DNA of 64,000 nucleotides from Limnoperna fortunei (lineage: Eukaryota; Mollusca; Bivalvia; Mytilida; Modiolidae): positions 50,604,774 through 50,668,773 of the forward strand of contig OX104112.1 in the NCBI GenBank assembly GCA_944474755.1. The letters are read 5' to 3'. Positions 46,035 to 59,281 of this stretch are shown here, piece by piece. Both the position numbers and the translations under genes were made by a program. Every line of letters begins with the position of its first letter. Positions within the stretch are counted from its first letter, which is position 1. The notes under the pieces were generated by a model. It ran no database searches. It was not told the DNA's origin and saw nothing but the letters and a program-made list of their open reading frames with translations.

Positions 46035-47420
46035 AATTAATTATTTGTTTTTTGCCTGCCATATTACATACATTTTGTAGTGATTTTTGTCTCGAAAATT
46101 AAAAATTTTATGTTGCCATTAATATTGATAGACCGGAATATTTGCTAGGATCTAGTAGGTTTCCAATACTCTTAATTTTTTTATTTATGTGTAAACATAT
46201 TATATTTTAAAATGTAAATTGAAAAGAGTGGTCCCACAGATAGTAGAATTAAAGATAAAGATAACATGTTTTAAAAATATAGAAGATTTTCTAGCATTAA
46301 ACATTTGAAATATTACACACAATTTGTTTATTACTATTGTTTTATTTAACGTTTAACCCTTTCTACGAAAATCATTTGCATGAAAGTAGCAATTGTTTTA
46401 TTCCCTTGAAGGATCTGAAAATACGTATCTACACGACACAACATTCAAAGATTTATAAGAATGGGTGATATTAAAAAAGGAATATATATATGTTTGGATT
46501 AGGTAACAAACTACGTATTTTAATGCTGATGATCTTGCATCATTACATTTTACTGCCTTGCATTACCAGATTGATTGTCTACTAAATCTTTTAAAACTTC
46601 GATAGTATTTAAAAAGAATAACGTTACGATTTCTGTTTTCATTAATTCCTTATTACATATGCTCCGTATCCAAATGTGGTATTTACAATGCATTGATACA
46701 ATCCACATTCCCGAGACGTTTTGTTTTCAGCAGAACTTGATTTGTTGCCACGAATTCACCATGTCTTATCCAAGTAATAGTTGCTTGTAAACTTCTATCG
46801 TGCATGCATACCAGGACTTACTTCTTCCCTTCCGTAATGGATTTATCAGGTGACGCTAATACAAGGAACACCAGTGTGTCTTAAGATTTGATTAAGAATA
46901 CTTTTAGTAAAAATTAATTATATTTTACTATAATTAATGTAAACACTACAAATAGACTTTTAATCATTGGCATATTTTTACCTTCAGAATAAAATAATGC
47001 ATACCCAGAATGTTAAAAACATTAATGTTTCATTTGGTGGTAAATATGAACTTGTGTAAAATAGAATAATCCACTATAACTATAATTTTCAAAGTATGAG
47101 GGTATTTTAATTTGTTTCATATACACTTGCACAAAAGTGTACAAATATTTATAATATTTTGTCCCATATCAAAGCTTGTTAAATACCAACTACATAATAA
47201 ACAAGTGTCTGTACTACTCCAGTATACACTACTGCTATGATTCTTATACAATTTATCGGTAATACAAAATACTGGAAAGGACAGCTGAAAGTATTAAAAA
47301 AGGCTGCTTCGAGCGTTAAATTATACAATGATTTTTAAAAGTAATTGACAGGTTGCATCTAAAATGTTCCGTTTTGCTATCAATGCATTTGAAGACAAGT
47401 TTCGTCTATCACAGTACTTA

Positions 47421-47988
47421 AACTAAATCCCAACCCCCTTGGAAAAAAATTGTTTGCTAGCATTTTTCATTATTCTATATTTAACCTTGTTTTTACAAAA
47501 ATTCAGTATAAAAAATGTAGATACGACAAAATGTCCATCTTTTATAGTATGCCTCTGTTGTTAAATGGTTACAAATCGTCCTTGACTGTTGCTACGGAAA
47601 TTTCACATAATAAGTCAGCCATTTTTGTTTCTAAAGGGACCTTACGATGTTTACAAATGTTCGTCTGCTTTTGTGACGTTCAATGGCATTCGGACAAACC
47701 GCGAGACTTTTCCTGCCTAAACCGCAGACGATATCACCCGAAGGATTTCGAGTAGACAACAATCGAATGTTCCTAAAGTACACTTCCGTTCTAATAAAGG
47801 TCAAATTTTAGTATGGAATATCGCCCGTTCAAAATTTAAAAACTGCCATATTTCAAAACGCTGAATATCTCGGGGATATAATTATTTATTCCAAAAAGTT
47901 CCCTTCTTGATCTATAAAAGTAGCATAAGCTGAACCATACGCGGTAAGCAGTTTTCATTTGTAGCGCAAAAAACACTCTACACCCTAC
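47421..47988. mobile_element. Insertion present only in the left arm
   Basis: The right arm at about 60,915 runs straight through (CACAGTACTTA / GTCAATATTATTCTG on its reverse strand), whereas here about 568 bp intervene. The insert contains the dispersed repeat also found at 31,320-31,570 (minus) and a 101-codon frame (47,450-47,755) without recognisable motifs. The class is unknown, and terminal repeats were not identified. Confidence 0.7.
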
Positions 47989-49059
47989 GTCAACATTATT
48001 CTGGGTAAAGGTCAATTCAGTTTTATCAGTCAAATTGTACTGCAACCTACACACAAAACGTATATAAATTTTTACTACGCTTTACCTGTTAACATTATGC
48101 TAAAAATCTGTTCTTTATGGGAAACATGATCTCTATTGGAAACCATAATAGTCGGAAATGTTTTATTGTACAAAAAGATGTTCGTTATAATGATTAATTT
48201 ATTTCAATTGTTTCAATAATATATATTTCTGAAAATATTAATGTTGGATGTCGTGGATATCTAAATTTATATGTTCCATATTAAAGAATAGGCGTATGGT
48301 GAAGAAAACGTATTTTTATATGTGTAAAATTGGTTAACTTTCGGTCGTGTTTAATGTTTAGGACCAGACAAATTTAGTACGCCCATTTAAACGAAATTCC
48401 TTCCGTATAGTTTATTACAACCGACCTAATTCCAATTAAACCGTTAAAATACTAAATGTTTTTGTAACAGTATATTTTTAAGAACACATCTATTTGATTG
48501 CATATTAAAATTATTTGATTACATTGGGAATTTAAAAAGGGGTCAATCATTGCCATTTTTAATAGCTTAATGCTAAAATGCCAAAAAAGGCAGAAGCCGT
48601 AAAGTTTTTCTCTTTTTTTTGTCAGAAATTCAAAAAGAGATATCTTTGCATTATTTCCTTTTGTTTTTCAAAGTTGTATAATTACTGCTAGGCAAGAAAC
48701 TTTCCGATCAGTTAATATCATCAAAAAGTTCATAATTACTCATGTTTTTTAATGTGTGTTGTTTTTTGTTGGTTTGTTGTTTGCCGTGTTTGAGATATTT
48801 CTGTTAGCAATGGCTTGGTTATATTAGCCGGAATGTAGCACGTTTGATTATGTCTCGGCGTGTTATGTTATACTTTCATCGATTATGTCGCGGCATGTTA
48901 TGTTATACTTTCATCGAGATGTCGGTTTCGTTTGTTTTAGCAGTGTTTGTCTATGTGGTTTCAGTAAATTAGAATAGGTTTGCGAGTATTTGTAAATATG
49001 TGTACATGTCCAGCTAAACACTTACAAAATCAAAACTCTTGATATTGCCTTCTCCAGTA

Positions 49060-50280
49060 GATTTGTTATTGTCAACTCCGCATAAAGTCCAGCATCAGTT
49101 CCTGCACGTTAGGAATAGAAATTTGATTTTGTGTTGATAAGAATCTTCCATCTTGTTTCCAGAAAATAGAAACAGGATTTGCATTACCGTCAAAGGAACA
49201 TGTAAATGAGCCATTTCTACCAGCTGTTCAATGTGAATAAGGTAATACCTTTTTATTTTGACTTTAGGTTTATCTAAAAATAAAAAAAAATACATTCAAA
49301 CTGTTACATATTATTTTTTCTATATCATTTTTATTAAGTCGCCAATATTTTATAAACAAAATATTTACAACTGTTTAACATCAAAACATGAGAAAGCACT
49401 AATAGCATATTATATTATAACTAGTGGATAATTAATTTCCATATCGAAATAATTTTTTAACATGAACTATACTTACGGCCCTTAATTTGCTCTAAAAGGA
49501 CATTGAATTTTTCTTTATTACAACACTTACAGCTAATGTTAAGCAACTTTCGTTTTATAATGATACATTCATACTACCAAACTCTGCATAACATACGAAT
49601 TGTTTATAATGTAACTTTTTAGTGGCGTTCCATGATATATTTAATAATTCTGATGTAGCCGCTGCAACAACTGAATGGTTGTAAAACATCTTTAAATGAA
49701 CTTCTATTATAACCTTTGTCAAAAAACATCAAGACTAAAAGGTTCTCCTTTGACTACTTATACTTTATTATGGTAATTAGTTCGATAAACCAGTTCTACA
49801 AAGCGGTAATTGTATAATATATTCAGGTATTTATTGTTATTTATTTTAACTGAGTAAAAATGTTCAATAACAATAATTTGTTGGTTAAGCTGTTAAATAA
49901 TGTAATTGTATGTAAATATTAATCACATTAATTATAGAAAATAATACAATACATATTTGCTTAATTTTTGTGCTTATTGTAAGGAAGTACAATGTTCAAT
50001 ATGTACAGCAGTATCTTCCTTCATTGTCTTTGGAGATGTAAAATATCACCAGATAGTATTTGTGAACTTCAATTTTGATGAATCCTTAGTCTTGTTTTCT
50101 GCATGACTATTGGACTTACTTGCAAATCATTAGTTAAAACAGAATCACGTCATGACCATTCTGCAGACAGATCGTTCTAACAGTTCACTGGACAAGGCAA
50201 ACGTATTGGTGCTCCTTGCAAAGAAATTATTTCTTGGCTTTTAATGGTTCAGTTGCTAATTATCCACTCTGCTGTACTGT
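49060..50280 (-). pseudogene. Ig receptor pseudogene in the left arm (exons 2-4)
   Basis: Exon 2 relic at about 49,985-50,278: the minus strand has TTTGTTACAG|TACAGCAGAG, CCTTGTCCAGTGAACTGTTA and GCAGAATGGTCATGACG with stop codons. Exon 3 relic at about 49,510-49,790. Exon 4 relic at about 49,060-49,285: GATAAACCTAAAGTCAAAAT, then text that translates as RNGSFTCSFDGNANPVSIFW, KQDGRFLSTQNQISI after a frameshift. No signal-peptide or transmembrane exon is found. Spacing of the exons resembles the intact gene. Confidence 0.85.
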
Positions 50281-51870
50281 AACAAACCCACACAATGAGA
50301 TATACATGTTTTTAGCAGAAACCGTATTTTAAAATTAAACAACAAGGTTATCTAACTGCAATTTAGTTGGCGATCTGTGCAATCAAATGGGTTGATCAAA
50401 ACGAAGTTACAAAATAAAATGTTTTCTATTAGGGCAGGGATTGTGAACACATTAGTTCACAAATATGTTTGAATAGCGGGATTATTTGCTTTATTACACA
50501 ACAGTTAATTACCCTGTGAAACGAACATGTAACAAGTAATTGTAAAAACGTGCCGATCCATGTCTATATGTAGTATTTCAGCAGTATGTATGACCGAAAC
50601 TCCAAGTACAATACAATTTTATTTATAATTGACACATATATTTTTTAACAATATCCTATTTTTAATGAATAATTTTTAAAATCCTGTTTTTTTGGGAAAA
50701 ATTTGAATTACATCCGCATTGATAAAACATGCGTTGTATTTTTATACCATTTTGTTGCTATAATGCAAATGTTTCCAATTAAATAAATCACATTCAGATG
50801 AATATTATCTTTTGTCCAGATATAATTGATTGGAAATCATTTATTGTTTTTATATCTGGTACCAAACATAAAAGCAGATCATTAAAATGACCATCCTAGT
50901 TTAAACAAAAGATACAAAAATTAATTCTTTTGATGTATTTACACAAAAAGTACCTCTGACAAAAAAGTTTAATGAAAGAAAACATAACGGTCCACAAAAC
51001 AGTGGCACAATCAGGATTTACACAACGACATAAAAACTAAAACAGCAGCATGAGTAGTTGCAATCAGATAAACACGTTGCGCTCCGGACGAGTAAGCAGT
51101 GGTTACGTAGAATTAGACACTAGTCTAGCTATTCATAATAACGTCCGTGAAAAAGTCATATAGAAGTTTTGGGAATATTTAAAAATGCCATTTTAAATAG
51201 CTTATTGGTTAACAGCAGAGTCCTGTCTAGAATATTGAATTACCGATCGAAAAATCAAGCATAACTTGTTATGAAACATCGTTCCAAAGAGCGGATGTGA
51301 TATTGCGCTATCAATGAGTGGAAAGTTCACAATTTGTACGTTATAGTCGTAGAGTTAATTTTAAGGTACACATTTGAGTATATTCTGAAAAGAATGTCTA
51401 CGCAATAGTCCAACTTGAATGAATCGATAGTGTCCTAAATCTCATGCTACATAGAATGAATGAATGAATGTAAGTCATCGTACCTACAGTTCGGGAGAAG
51501 GCATCCATAGGTCAAACGTGATGGTTGGAATTGATAATAAGTGTTCCATGGTCTTTGGAACAGAGGGTACAAAAGTAATTTTAATTCGATTTATTTAGTT
51601 TTTGTTATAATGTTCCTTAGAATATATGCATTCAGTATTTGACCCTCATAATGTCTTTTTTCTAGTTATATATAGTGAAAGATCGTTAAGTACGAAAGTT
51701 GTTTTATTTTGTTTTATCTGATTTTGTTTCAGTTGATTATCCTTTTCAATAAAAAACCTACGTAAAGACGCGATAAACATAATACTCATCTCAATTTTCA
51801 ATAAATCACTAAAACCTAAACAACAAATCATCATACAATAACGAAACCCAAAATACAGAAAAATATTCTA

Positions 51871-54800
51871 ACATTTAACTAAGAATACGACTTAAGCTTA
51901 TCCTGAGACACGTCTTCAGGTTTTAAACAAATTTATCTTAGGATAACGGGGACCAACTAAAGAGCACCGTAAGTTAATCGCATCATACTAGCCATTTACC
52001 TAAATCTAATAAAAATATATTGTTAATAAATGAATACATGTATATTGATATAAACATAAATGTATAGTTTGGCGTTTAAGGTAATTCCATACAGTAATTC
52101 AGTAAGTCTGTATACATTTTTCTCTGAGATTATGAATATAATATTAACTGTATATAGAACAGTTGCGGTAAAGGTCTATTCGATTTCAACGTGTATACAC
52201 ATCATCACTTTTACAATTAAGAGGTGGACATCCAGAATTGTCAACTTGTCTTTCTCGAGGTTTAATAACATTAGTTATAACATGAGTAAGAAAAGGTTCC
52301 TAAACTAAGCGATGTGTTCGCCGAAGCAAAAACGCATCAAAAATATTCTCTTCGGTGAACTATTTAATGTGGCAACAAATAGTGTTAAGACGAACATGGG
52401 AGTAAATGTGTATCAAAGTCAACGAAACAAACAAAGATCACCCGGGATAGAGGAAATGCGAAAAAAGATGGTGGACTCAAGCATTATAACAAAAAAAGTT
52501 ACAAATAACAGAGAGAAGTGAGAGGAACTGACGTTGGCCTTTCACTGAACATTATGACTCCCTAGAAGATTAGGTGGTCTGAATAATTTGAGAAACGTCC
52601 ATTAATGGTATTGAAAGGGGCATAGAAACGTCTCCTGTGGCGCATACAACAACATCGGCTTCTCGCATGGGTACGCCGATGCATGCATTCGAAATTTTCT
52701 GAAGAAGGTAGTTTATATGGCAACACACAACTGCTGCCCTCATTTCAAGTTGTTTATTTTAATTCAAAAAATATCCTTGGTAGTTATTTCCACCGGAAAG
52801 GTTAAAACAATCGCAAATTTCTAGGCTTTGGGTTTGTGTGATAAATGAATAAGTTGCAAAGTATTAAAAATTAGGAAAAAACCTCAAACAATTCCAGAAG
52901 AGCAACTGTACAACTTGAAAACTGTAGGATGAGTTGATTATACAATATAGGTACCGTCTTCTTCAAATCGTCGGAAAAATTAACTTAGTTCCCAGATATG
53001 GAAAAATTGGGGAAAAAATCGGAACAGGCAAAACAGTAATCCGTAAAGACCGCCACAGATTTTGCAGTGGTTATAATTAATTTATTTAAAAATGATTTAT
53101 GTGTATCCAAATTAGAATATTAGACACATAATATATTATTTGAGTAAAATTTAAATTCCGCGGTTTATGTTTTTTCTTATCAAAAAGAGTGAACAGACTA
53201 AGTCTATTGGACACGATTAAATCTTGTTATTGAATTGGAGTACAAAGACAAATAAGGATAACATAAATTCCGACCTCTAACGTGAGCAACAATAAGTTAT
53301 GAGAGACAATAAAACTTGGCCAATTTAAAAAAAAATTAATAAACAGAGTATAGTGTCACACTATTAACAACTGATTAAAATCCACGTTTGCTGATATGAT
53401 ATTCCAAAAGATACAAACGATCACCACATTCACATAAACGTTTATAGAATGTCCCAAATTATATAAAAAGACTTTCCAAAGTAGGTCTGGTTGTATGATC
53501 GCATTGAGTCACCAAAATTCGCTGAACAAACTGAAAATACGGACTGGGGCCGCATATTTAATGACAAAATGATTTTTACAAAATATTTACTTACACATTT
53601 TTTAATACAGCCGAGGATTGTATTCATAAAAAGAGTTTTAAGATACATCATAACGATACATCATGGTTTACAATTGAAATTCGAAAGAAAATACTGATAC
53701 TTGATCACTTACTCAAAAAAAAGCGAAAAACTCCAAAAGCGAAATTGATAAAATGTATTAAAAAACAAACAGGAATAAAGAAAATAATATTAAAAAGCTA
53801 ACTAAAGGAAAATTGGAAATAATTCAGATATTTTTTAATTCTTTTAATCCGAAATCATATTGGAAAATTTAAGAAAATGTTAATTTAAAAGGATAATAAA
53901 GGTAAAAATCATATTCCACCCCTAAAAATGAAATTATTATTGTGAAAAATTGTTAATTGGAGGGAGAAGACTTAGTAAGTAGGTATTTTTTGTGCCTTAT
54001 CCTTATGTTGTTGATCACAAATTAAATATATTTAAACTAAACTATCAGTCTTGTACTTTATATTGTTGCGATTAAATTTCATTATTTTATATAACTTTTT
54101 TTAGTTTTCATTTTAACTGTTTGTTGTTTGTGGATCGGCTACCTATTATGAGCTTTTTATAGATTTTTTAAAATGATTTCGGGTCATAATGTTAATCAGT
54201 CATCAATTTTTTATTTTTTATTATTTTAAAGAAAAATTTACTAGGTGTGTTTTTTTCAGATTTTTCCTGAATTGTGTCTGTTTGTTATATATTTCTATCC
54301 ATATTTATTCCGAGAAAAATGGTATAACGGTATAAACTATAATACATTTTAACATCAATAAGAAAAGACTAAAGACTTAAGAGATCATAAGAAACACTTA
54401 CTCCAGATTTTAACCCGAAACCACTTCATAATAAGTTAGTTAGTGCAGTGGTCGATTTACCTCGTCTTATATCTCCATGACCAGCACAACTATTAAAAAT
54501 TGACTTAAAAGAACAATAGACTACGAAAACTACCAACCCCAACCCTAACTCGCTCAAGAATGTGATAAACCTCTGTTTTGTTTTATCGTTTTTATCAAGA
54601 CATAAAACGTTTGACAATTAAAATAATTACCACAAAAAAGTTTCAGCAGAACCCGGATTGTTCACTACCGCAAATAACGAAGTAACCAATCCATTTTATG
54701 AAGTTAATAAAGTAACTGTAACTGTAATACCTAAACATAAATACAGTAACCCAAATCTGAATGATCGTTTAAATATCTTCAACAAAACAACAGAAGCTAT

Positions 54801-55864
54801 CGAATATGTTATGCTCTATTTTTTGCTACTTTGTACTTTTGAATGTTAAGTGAATCCATCTCTGGTTTCAGTCACTCGAAGGGAGCATATAAAACTATTT
54901 CTATTTTTTTATGATGAACCGTACACTTTAGAAGACAACGGAGAGGAATCAATAAATTAGGTACATTGATAAACGTTTGAATTTGGTTAACATTTCGTCC
55001 ATTAGTATAAATTTTGATGTAACTAAATGCATCCCTCCTTATTTTGATAATAATTTCCATATACTCCTACAAAAAACTGTTTAAAAATATATTTTTTGAG
55101 ATTTAATTCACTCACATCCGATGGAAATGTCTAACTTAGCTAAATTGTTGCCGTAAAAATTAAAATATGTGTATGCCCATTGTTACTATTTTAACTAAAG
55201 TAGAAACCCAACAAATTCTCGGTTTTTGTTTTTGTTGAGCAAATAGCTTGCAATGATGAAAGTATCAAGTACTATTTTCAAATATTAAATAGTTAATTTA
55301 TAATGTTTCAAGATTTCCCATTGTTTGAAACACGAGTAATTGATTACATAAAAATCTGTGGATTGTGTGCAAACTTATCTTACAGATTGTTTTTTCTTAC
55401 CATATATTTATCAACGGTTACTACAGTTACTCTTTAGATAAACTGGAAGTCTTTGTTTGATTTACAAATTGATGCATGTAGCATTAAACTATATTAAACT
55501 CATCAATATTGGTTATTGTAATTCATACTGGTACAAATCACGCTCTACTCACATCCGATTGTTTCTTTACTGTTGCGAATCCTGATATTTAGAAAAAATA
55601 CGAATAGTACAGTTATTTTAAATATATTTGAATCTTGTTTAATATTCATATTTACCCGCTATGTACCTTTATCTTTTAAGAGACGCCGATGTATTTTTCT
55701 GCTGCTTGGTTTGCTTTTTCTTCGAGTGCAATTTTCTGTATGATTTTTTTTGTTAGAAAAATTCAATTGAAGGGTAGGATTTGGAATCTGTTATCTATTT
55801 AATCCCCGCCGCTGTTGACGCTTCATGTGACTGTTTCAGTCTGTATTTATTCCCTTGTATTTGT
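51871..55864. other. Spacer between the inverted-repeat arms, no recognised gene
   Basis: About 4 kb of unique AT-rich sequence. Two adjacent plus-strand frames (52,060-52,308, hydrophobic; 52,312-52,521, starting MCSPKQKRIKNILFGEL, lysine-rich) are the only coding-like text. I recognise neither and see no splice or promoter support. Confidence 0.5.
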
Positions 55865-57261
55865 GTTTTTCTGTTTTTCTGTTTTTGGTTGTCATTATTT
55901 TCTGATGAGTTTTAGTACTTTGTTGAAAATTGAGATGAGTATTGTGTTTATCGCGACTTAATGAAATTTTTTTTATTGTAAAGGATAATCAACTGAAACA
56001 AAATCAGATAAAACAACGATCTTTCACTATATATAACTAGAAATAAAGAGACACCATGAGGGCCACATACTAAATACATATATTCATAGGAACATTAAAA
56101 CAAAATTTAAATAAATCAAATGAAAAAATGCAACTCATATTAAAATTATTTTTGTACCCTTTGTTCAAAAGACTATTGAAAACTTATTATCAATTCTAAC
56201 CTTCCCCTTTTTCGACATATGGATGTCTTGTCCGTGGCAAACTGTAAGATCGATGACTACTTATATTTTATTTATTCTATGTAACATGAGATTAAGGCCA
56301 CTACGGATTCATTCAAGTTGGACTCTTGCGTAGACATTCTTTTCAGAAAATACTCAAATGTTTTACCTTAGAATTAACTCTACGACAAGCGTGAAGACTA
56401 TAATATCGTACAAATTGTGAACTTTCCATTCATGGATAGTAATATCCCATCAGCTCATGCTTACGATGTTTCATACTAAGTTATGCTTGATTTTGCGATC
56501 GGTAATTCAATATTCTATACATGACTCTGCTGTTAACCAATAAGCTATTTAAACTGGTATTTGAAAACTCTATATGACTTTTTCACGGACGTTATTATGA
56601 ATAGCTAGACTGGTGTCAAATTATAGGTAACCAATGCTTACTGGTCCGGAGCGGTAAGTTTTTGTTTGATTGCATCTACTCATGCTGTGTTTTTTAGTTT
56701 TTATGTCGCTGTGTAAATCGTAGTTGTGCCACCGTTTTATGGATTGTTAATTTGTGCTGACCGTTATGCTTTCATTCATTTAATGGCAACAAAAATGGAA
56801 TAAAAATATACAACGCATGTTTTAGTAATACGGATGTAATTCTAATTGTTCACAAAAACAGGATGTTAAAAATTATTCATTAAAAATAGGATATTGTTAA
56901 AAAATATATGTGTCCATTACAAATACATAGTATTGTACTTGGAGTTTCGGTCACTGCTGAAATACGACATGTAGACATTGATCGAAATGCTTTACAATTA
57001 CTTGTTGCATGTTCATTTCACAGGGTAATTACCTGTTTCGTAATAAAGCAAATAACCCCGCTATTCAAACATATTTGTGAACTAATGTGTTCACAATTCC
57101 TGCCCTTATAGAAAACATTTTATTTTGCAACTTCTATTGGATCAACCCATTTGATTGCACATATCGCCAACTAAATTGCTGCTAGATGACCTTGTTGTGT
57201 AATTTTAAAATACGGTTTCTGCTAGAAACATTTACATCTCATTGTATGGGTTGTTTTACAG

Positions 57262-58550
57262 TTACAGCAGAATTGATAATTTGCAACTGGACCATTAATA
57301 GACAAGAAATTATTTCTTTGCACGGGGCCACAATACGTTTGTCTTGTCCAGTTAATTGTTTAAACGATCTGCCTGCAGAATGGTCATGGCGTGGTTCTGT
57401 TTTAACTTATGGTTTGCAAGTAAGTCCAACAGTAATGCAGAAAACCGGACTAAGTGTTTATCAAAATGGAAGTTCACAAAAGACTATCTGGTGATATCTT
57501 ACATCTTCAAACACGATGAAAGCGGATACTGCTGTACATATCGAACATTTTTTCAGTATTGTAATGCGTTACAATTAGCAGAAAATTGTGGTAAATATGT
57601 AAAATATTATTTTCTATATAAAATGTGATAAATATTTACATACAATTACATTTTTTAACAACCTAACCAACAAATTATTGTTATTGAACATTTTTATTCA
57701 GTTAAAATAAAAATCAATAAATACCTGAATATATTATACAATTACCGCTTTGTAGAACTGGTTTTTCGAACTAATTACCACAATAAAATATAAGTAGTCG
57801 AAAGACAAATTTTTAATCTTGATGTTTTTTGACAAAGGCTATAATAGGATTTCATTTAAAGATGTTCTACAACCATTCAGCGGCTACATCAGAATTATTG
57901 AATATAACATTGAACGCCACTAAAAAGTTACATTATAAACAATTCGTATGTTATGCAGAGTTTGGTAGTATGAATATATCATTATAAACGAAAGTTGCTT
58001 AACATTAGCTTAACATTCCTTTTAGAGCAAATTAAGGGCAGTAAGTATAGTTCATATTTAAAATTTTTTTCGATATGGAAATTAAGTATCCACTAGTTAC
58101 AATATAATATTCTATTATTACTTTCTCATGCTGTTGAGGTTAAACAGTTGTAAATATTTTGTTTATAAAAGATTGACGACTTGATAAAACTGATATAGAA
58201 AAAATAAAACGTAACAGTTCAAATGTATTTTTTTATTTTTAGATAAACCTAAAGTCAAAATAAAAAGGTATTAGCTTATTCACATTTAACAGCTGGTAGA
58301 AATGGATCATTTACACGTTCCATTGACGATAATATAAATCCTATTTCTATTTTCTGGATAAAAGATGGAATGTTCTTAGACACACAAAATCTTTAAGATA
58401 TATCCTTTGAAGCCACAATGTTACCTCTGACATTTATGTCGACAAAAGTAATAAAACAAAGAAGACAAAATTAAATAAATGATTTAATTTAAAATTGTAT
58501 AACTAACATGCAGGAACTGATGCCGGACTTTATGCAGAGTTTACAATGGG
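57262..58550 (+). pseudogene. Ig receptor pseudogene in the right arm (exons 2-4)
   Basis: Exon 2 (57,262-57,590) has intact AG/GT borders (TTTTACAG|TTACAGCAG, TTGTG|GTAAAT). It reads VTAELIICNW ... IRLSCPVNCLNDLPAEWSWR ... and, after a single frameshift near 57,480, YLVISYIFKHDESGYCCTYR. Without the shift it would stop at TGA 57,492. Exon 3 relic lies at about 57,790-58,030. Exon 4 starts at about 58,242 (DKPKVKIK) and is split by about 110 bp of extra DNA (58,396-58,509) before CAGGAACTGATGCCGGACTT. Exons 1 and 5-8 are missing. It is less damaged than its left-arm twin. Confidence 0.87.
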
Positions 58551-59281
58551 ACATTTACTGGAGAAGACAATATCAAGATTTTTGTTTTTGGAAGTGTTCA
58601 GCTGGACATGTACTCATATTAACAAATAGGTCGCAAACTTATTCTAATTTACTGAAACCACATAGTTTTAAAACACTTCTAAAACGAACAAAACCGACAT
58701 CTCGATGAAAGTATAACATTACATGCCGAGACATAATCAAACGTGCTACATTCTGGCTAATATTACATGTACCAAGTCATTGCTAACAAAAATAGCACAA
58801 ACACGGCAAACAACAAACCAACAAAAAATCACACATTAAAAAAACCTGAGTAATTCTGAACTTTTTGATAATATTAACTAACAATAATTATGGAACTTTG
58901 AAAAACAAAAAAGGAAAGAATGCAAAGATTTCGCTTTTTCGTTTCTGACAAAAACAGAGGAAAACTTTATGGCTTCTGCCTTCTTGGCAGTTTAGCATAA
59001 TGTCGATGATTAACTACGTTTACACTCCACATATGCAATAAAATAGAATGTGTTCTACAATATATAATGTTACAAAAACATTAAGTATTTTAACTGTGTG
59101 ATTGGAATTAGTTCCGGTTGAAATAACATAAGGAATTTTTTTTAAATGGGCGTACAAGATATGACTAGTCCTAAACGTTAAACAAGACAGAAACAAGACC
59201 AATTTTATACATATAAAAATACATTTTCTTCACCTTACGCCTATTCCATAATATAGAATATATTAATTTAGATATATATTT

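Larger units (their letters stand above)
46035..51870. repeat. Left arm of a giant imperfect inverted repeat
   Basis: The reverse complement of this interval matches 55,865-64,000 in continuous order. Anchors include 46,061-46,150 with 63,868-63,990, 46,200-46,260 with 62,275-62,345, and 46,660-46,860 with 61,450-61,650. Further anchors are 48,120-48,250 with 60,630-60,760, 49,600-49,640 with 57,910-57,955 and 51,640-51,800 with 55,920-56,080. By eye the arms are similar at most positions with frequent small indels, so they are not young. One 568-bp insertion is unique to this arm. Confidence 0.92.

Noticed and set aside
52312..52521. Lysine-rich 69-codon frame in the inverted-repeat spacer
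   Set aside because: There is no recognisable domain, start context or splice evidence. Length is within chance expectation for this amount of DNA.
57262..57590. Right-arm Ig exon 2 as part of a second working receptor
   Set aside because: There is a frameshift near 57,480 with a stop at 57,492, an interrupted exon 4, and no signal-peptide or TM exon.
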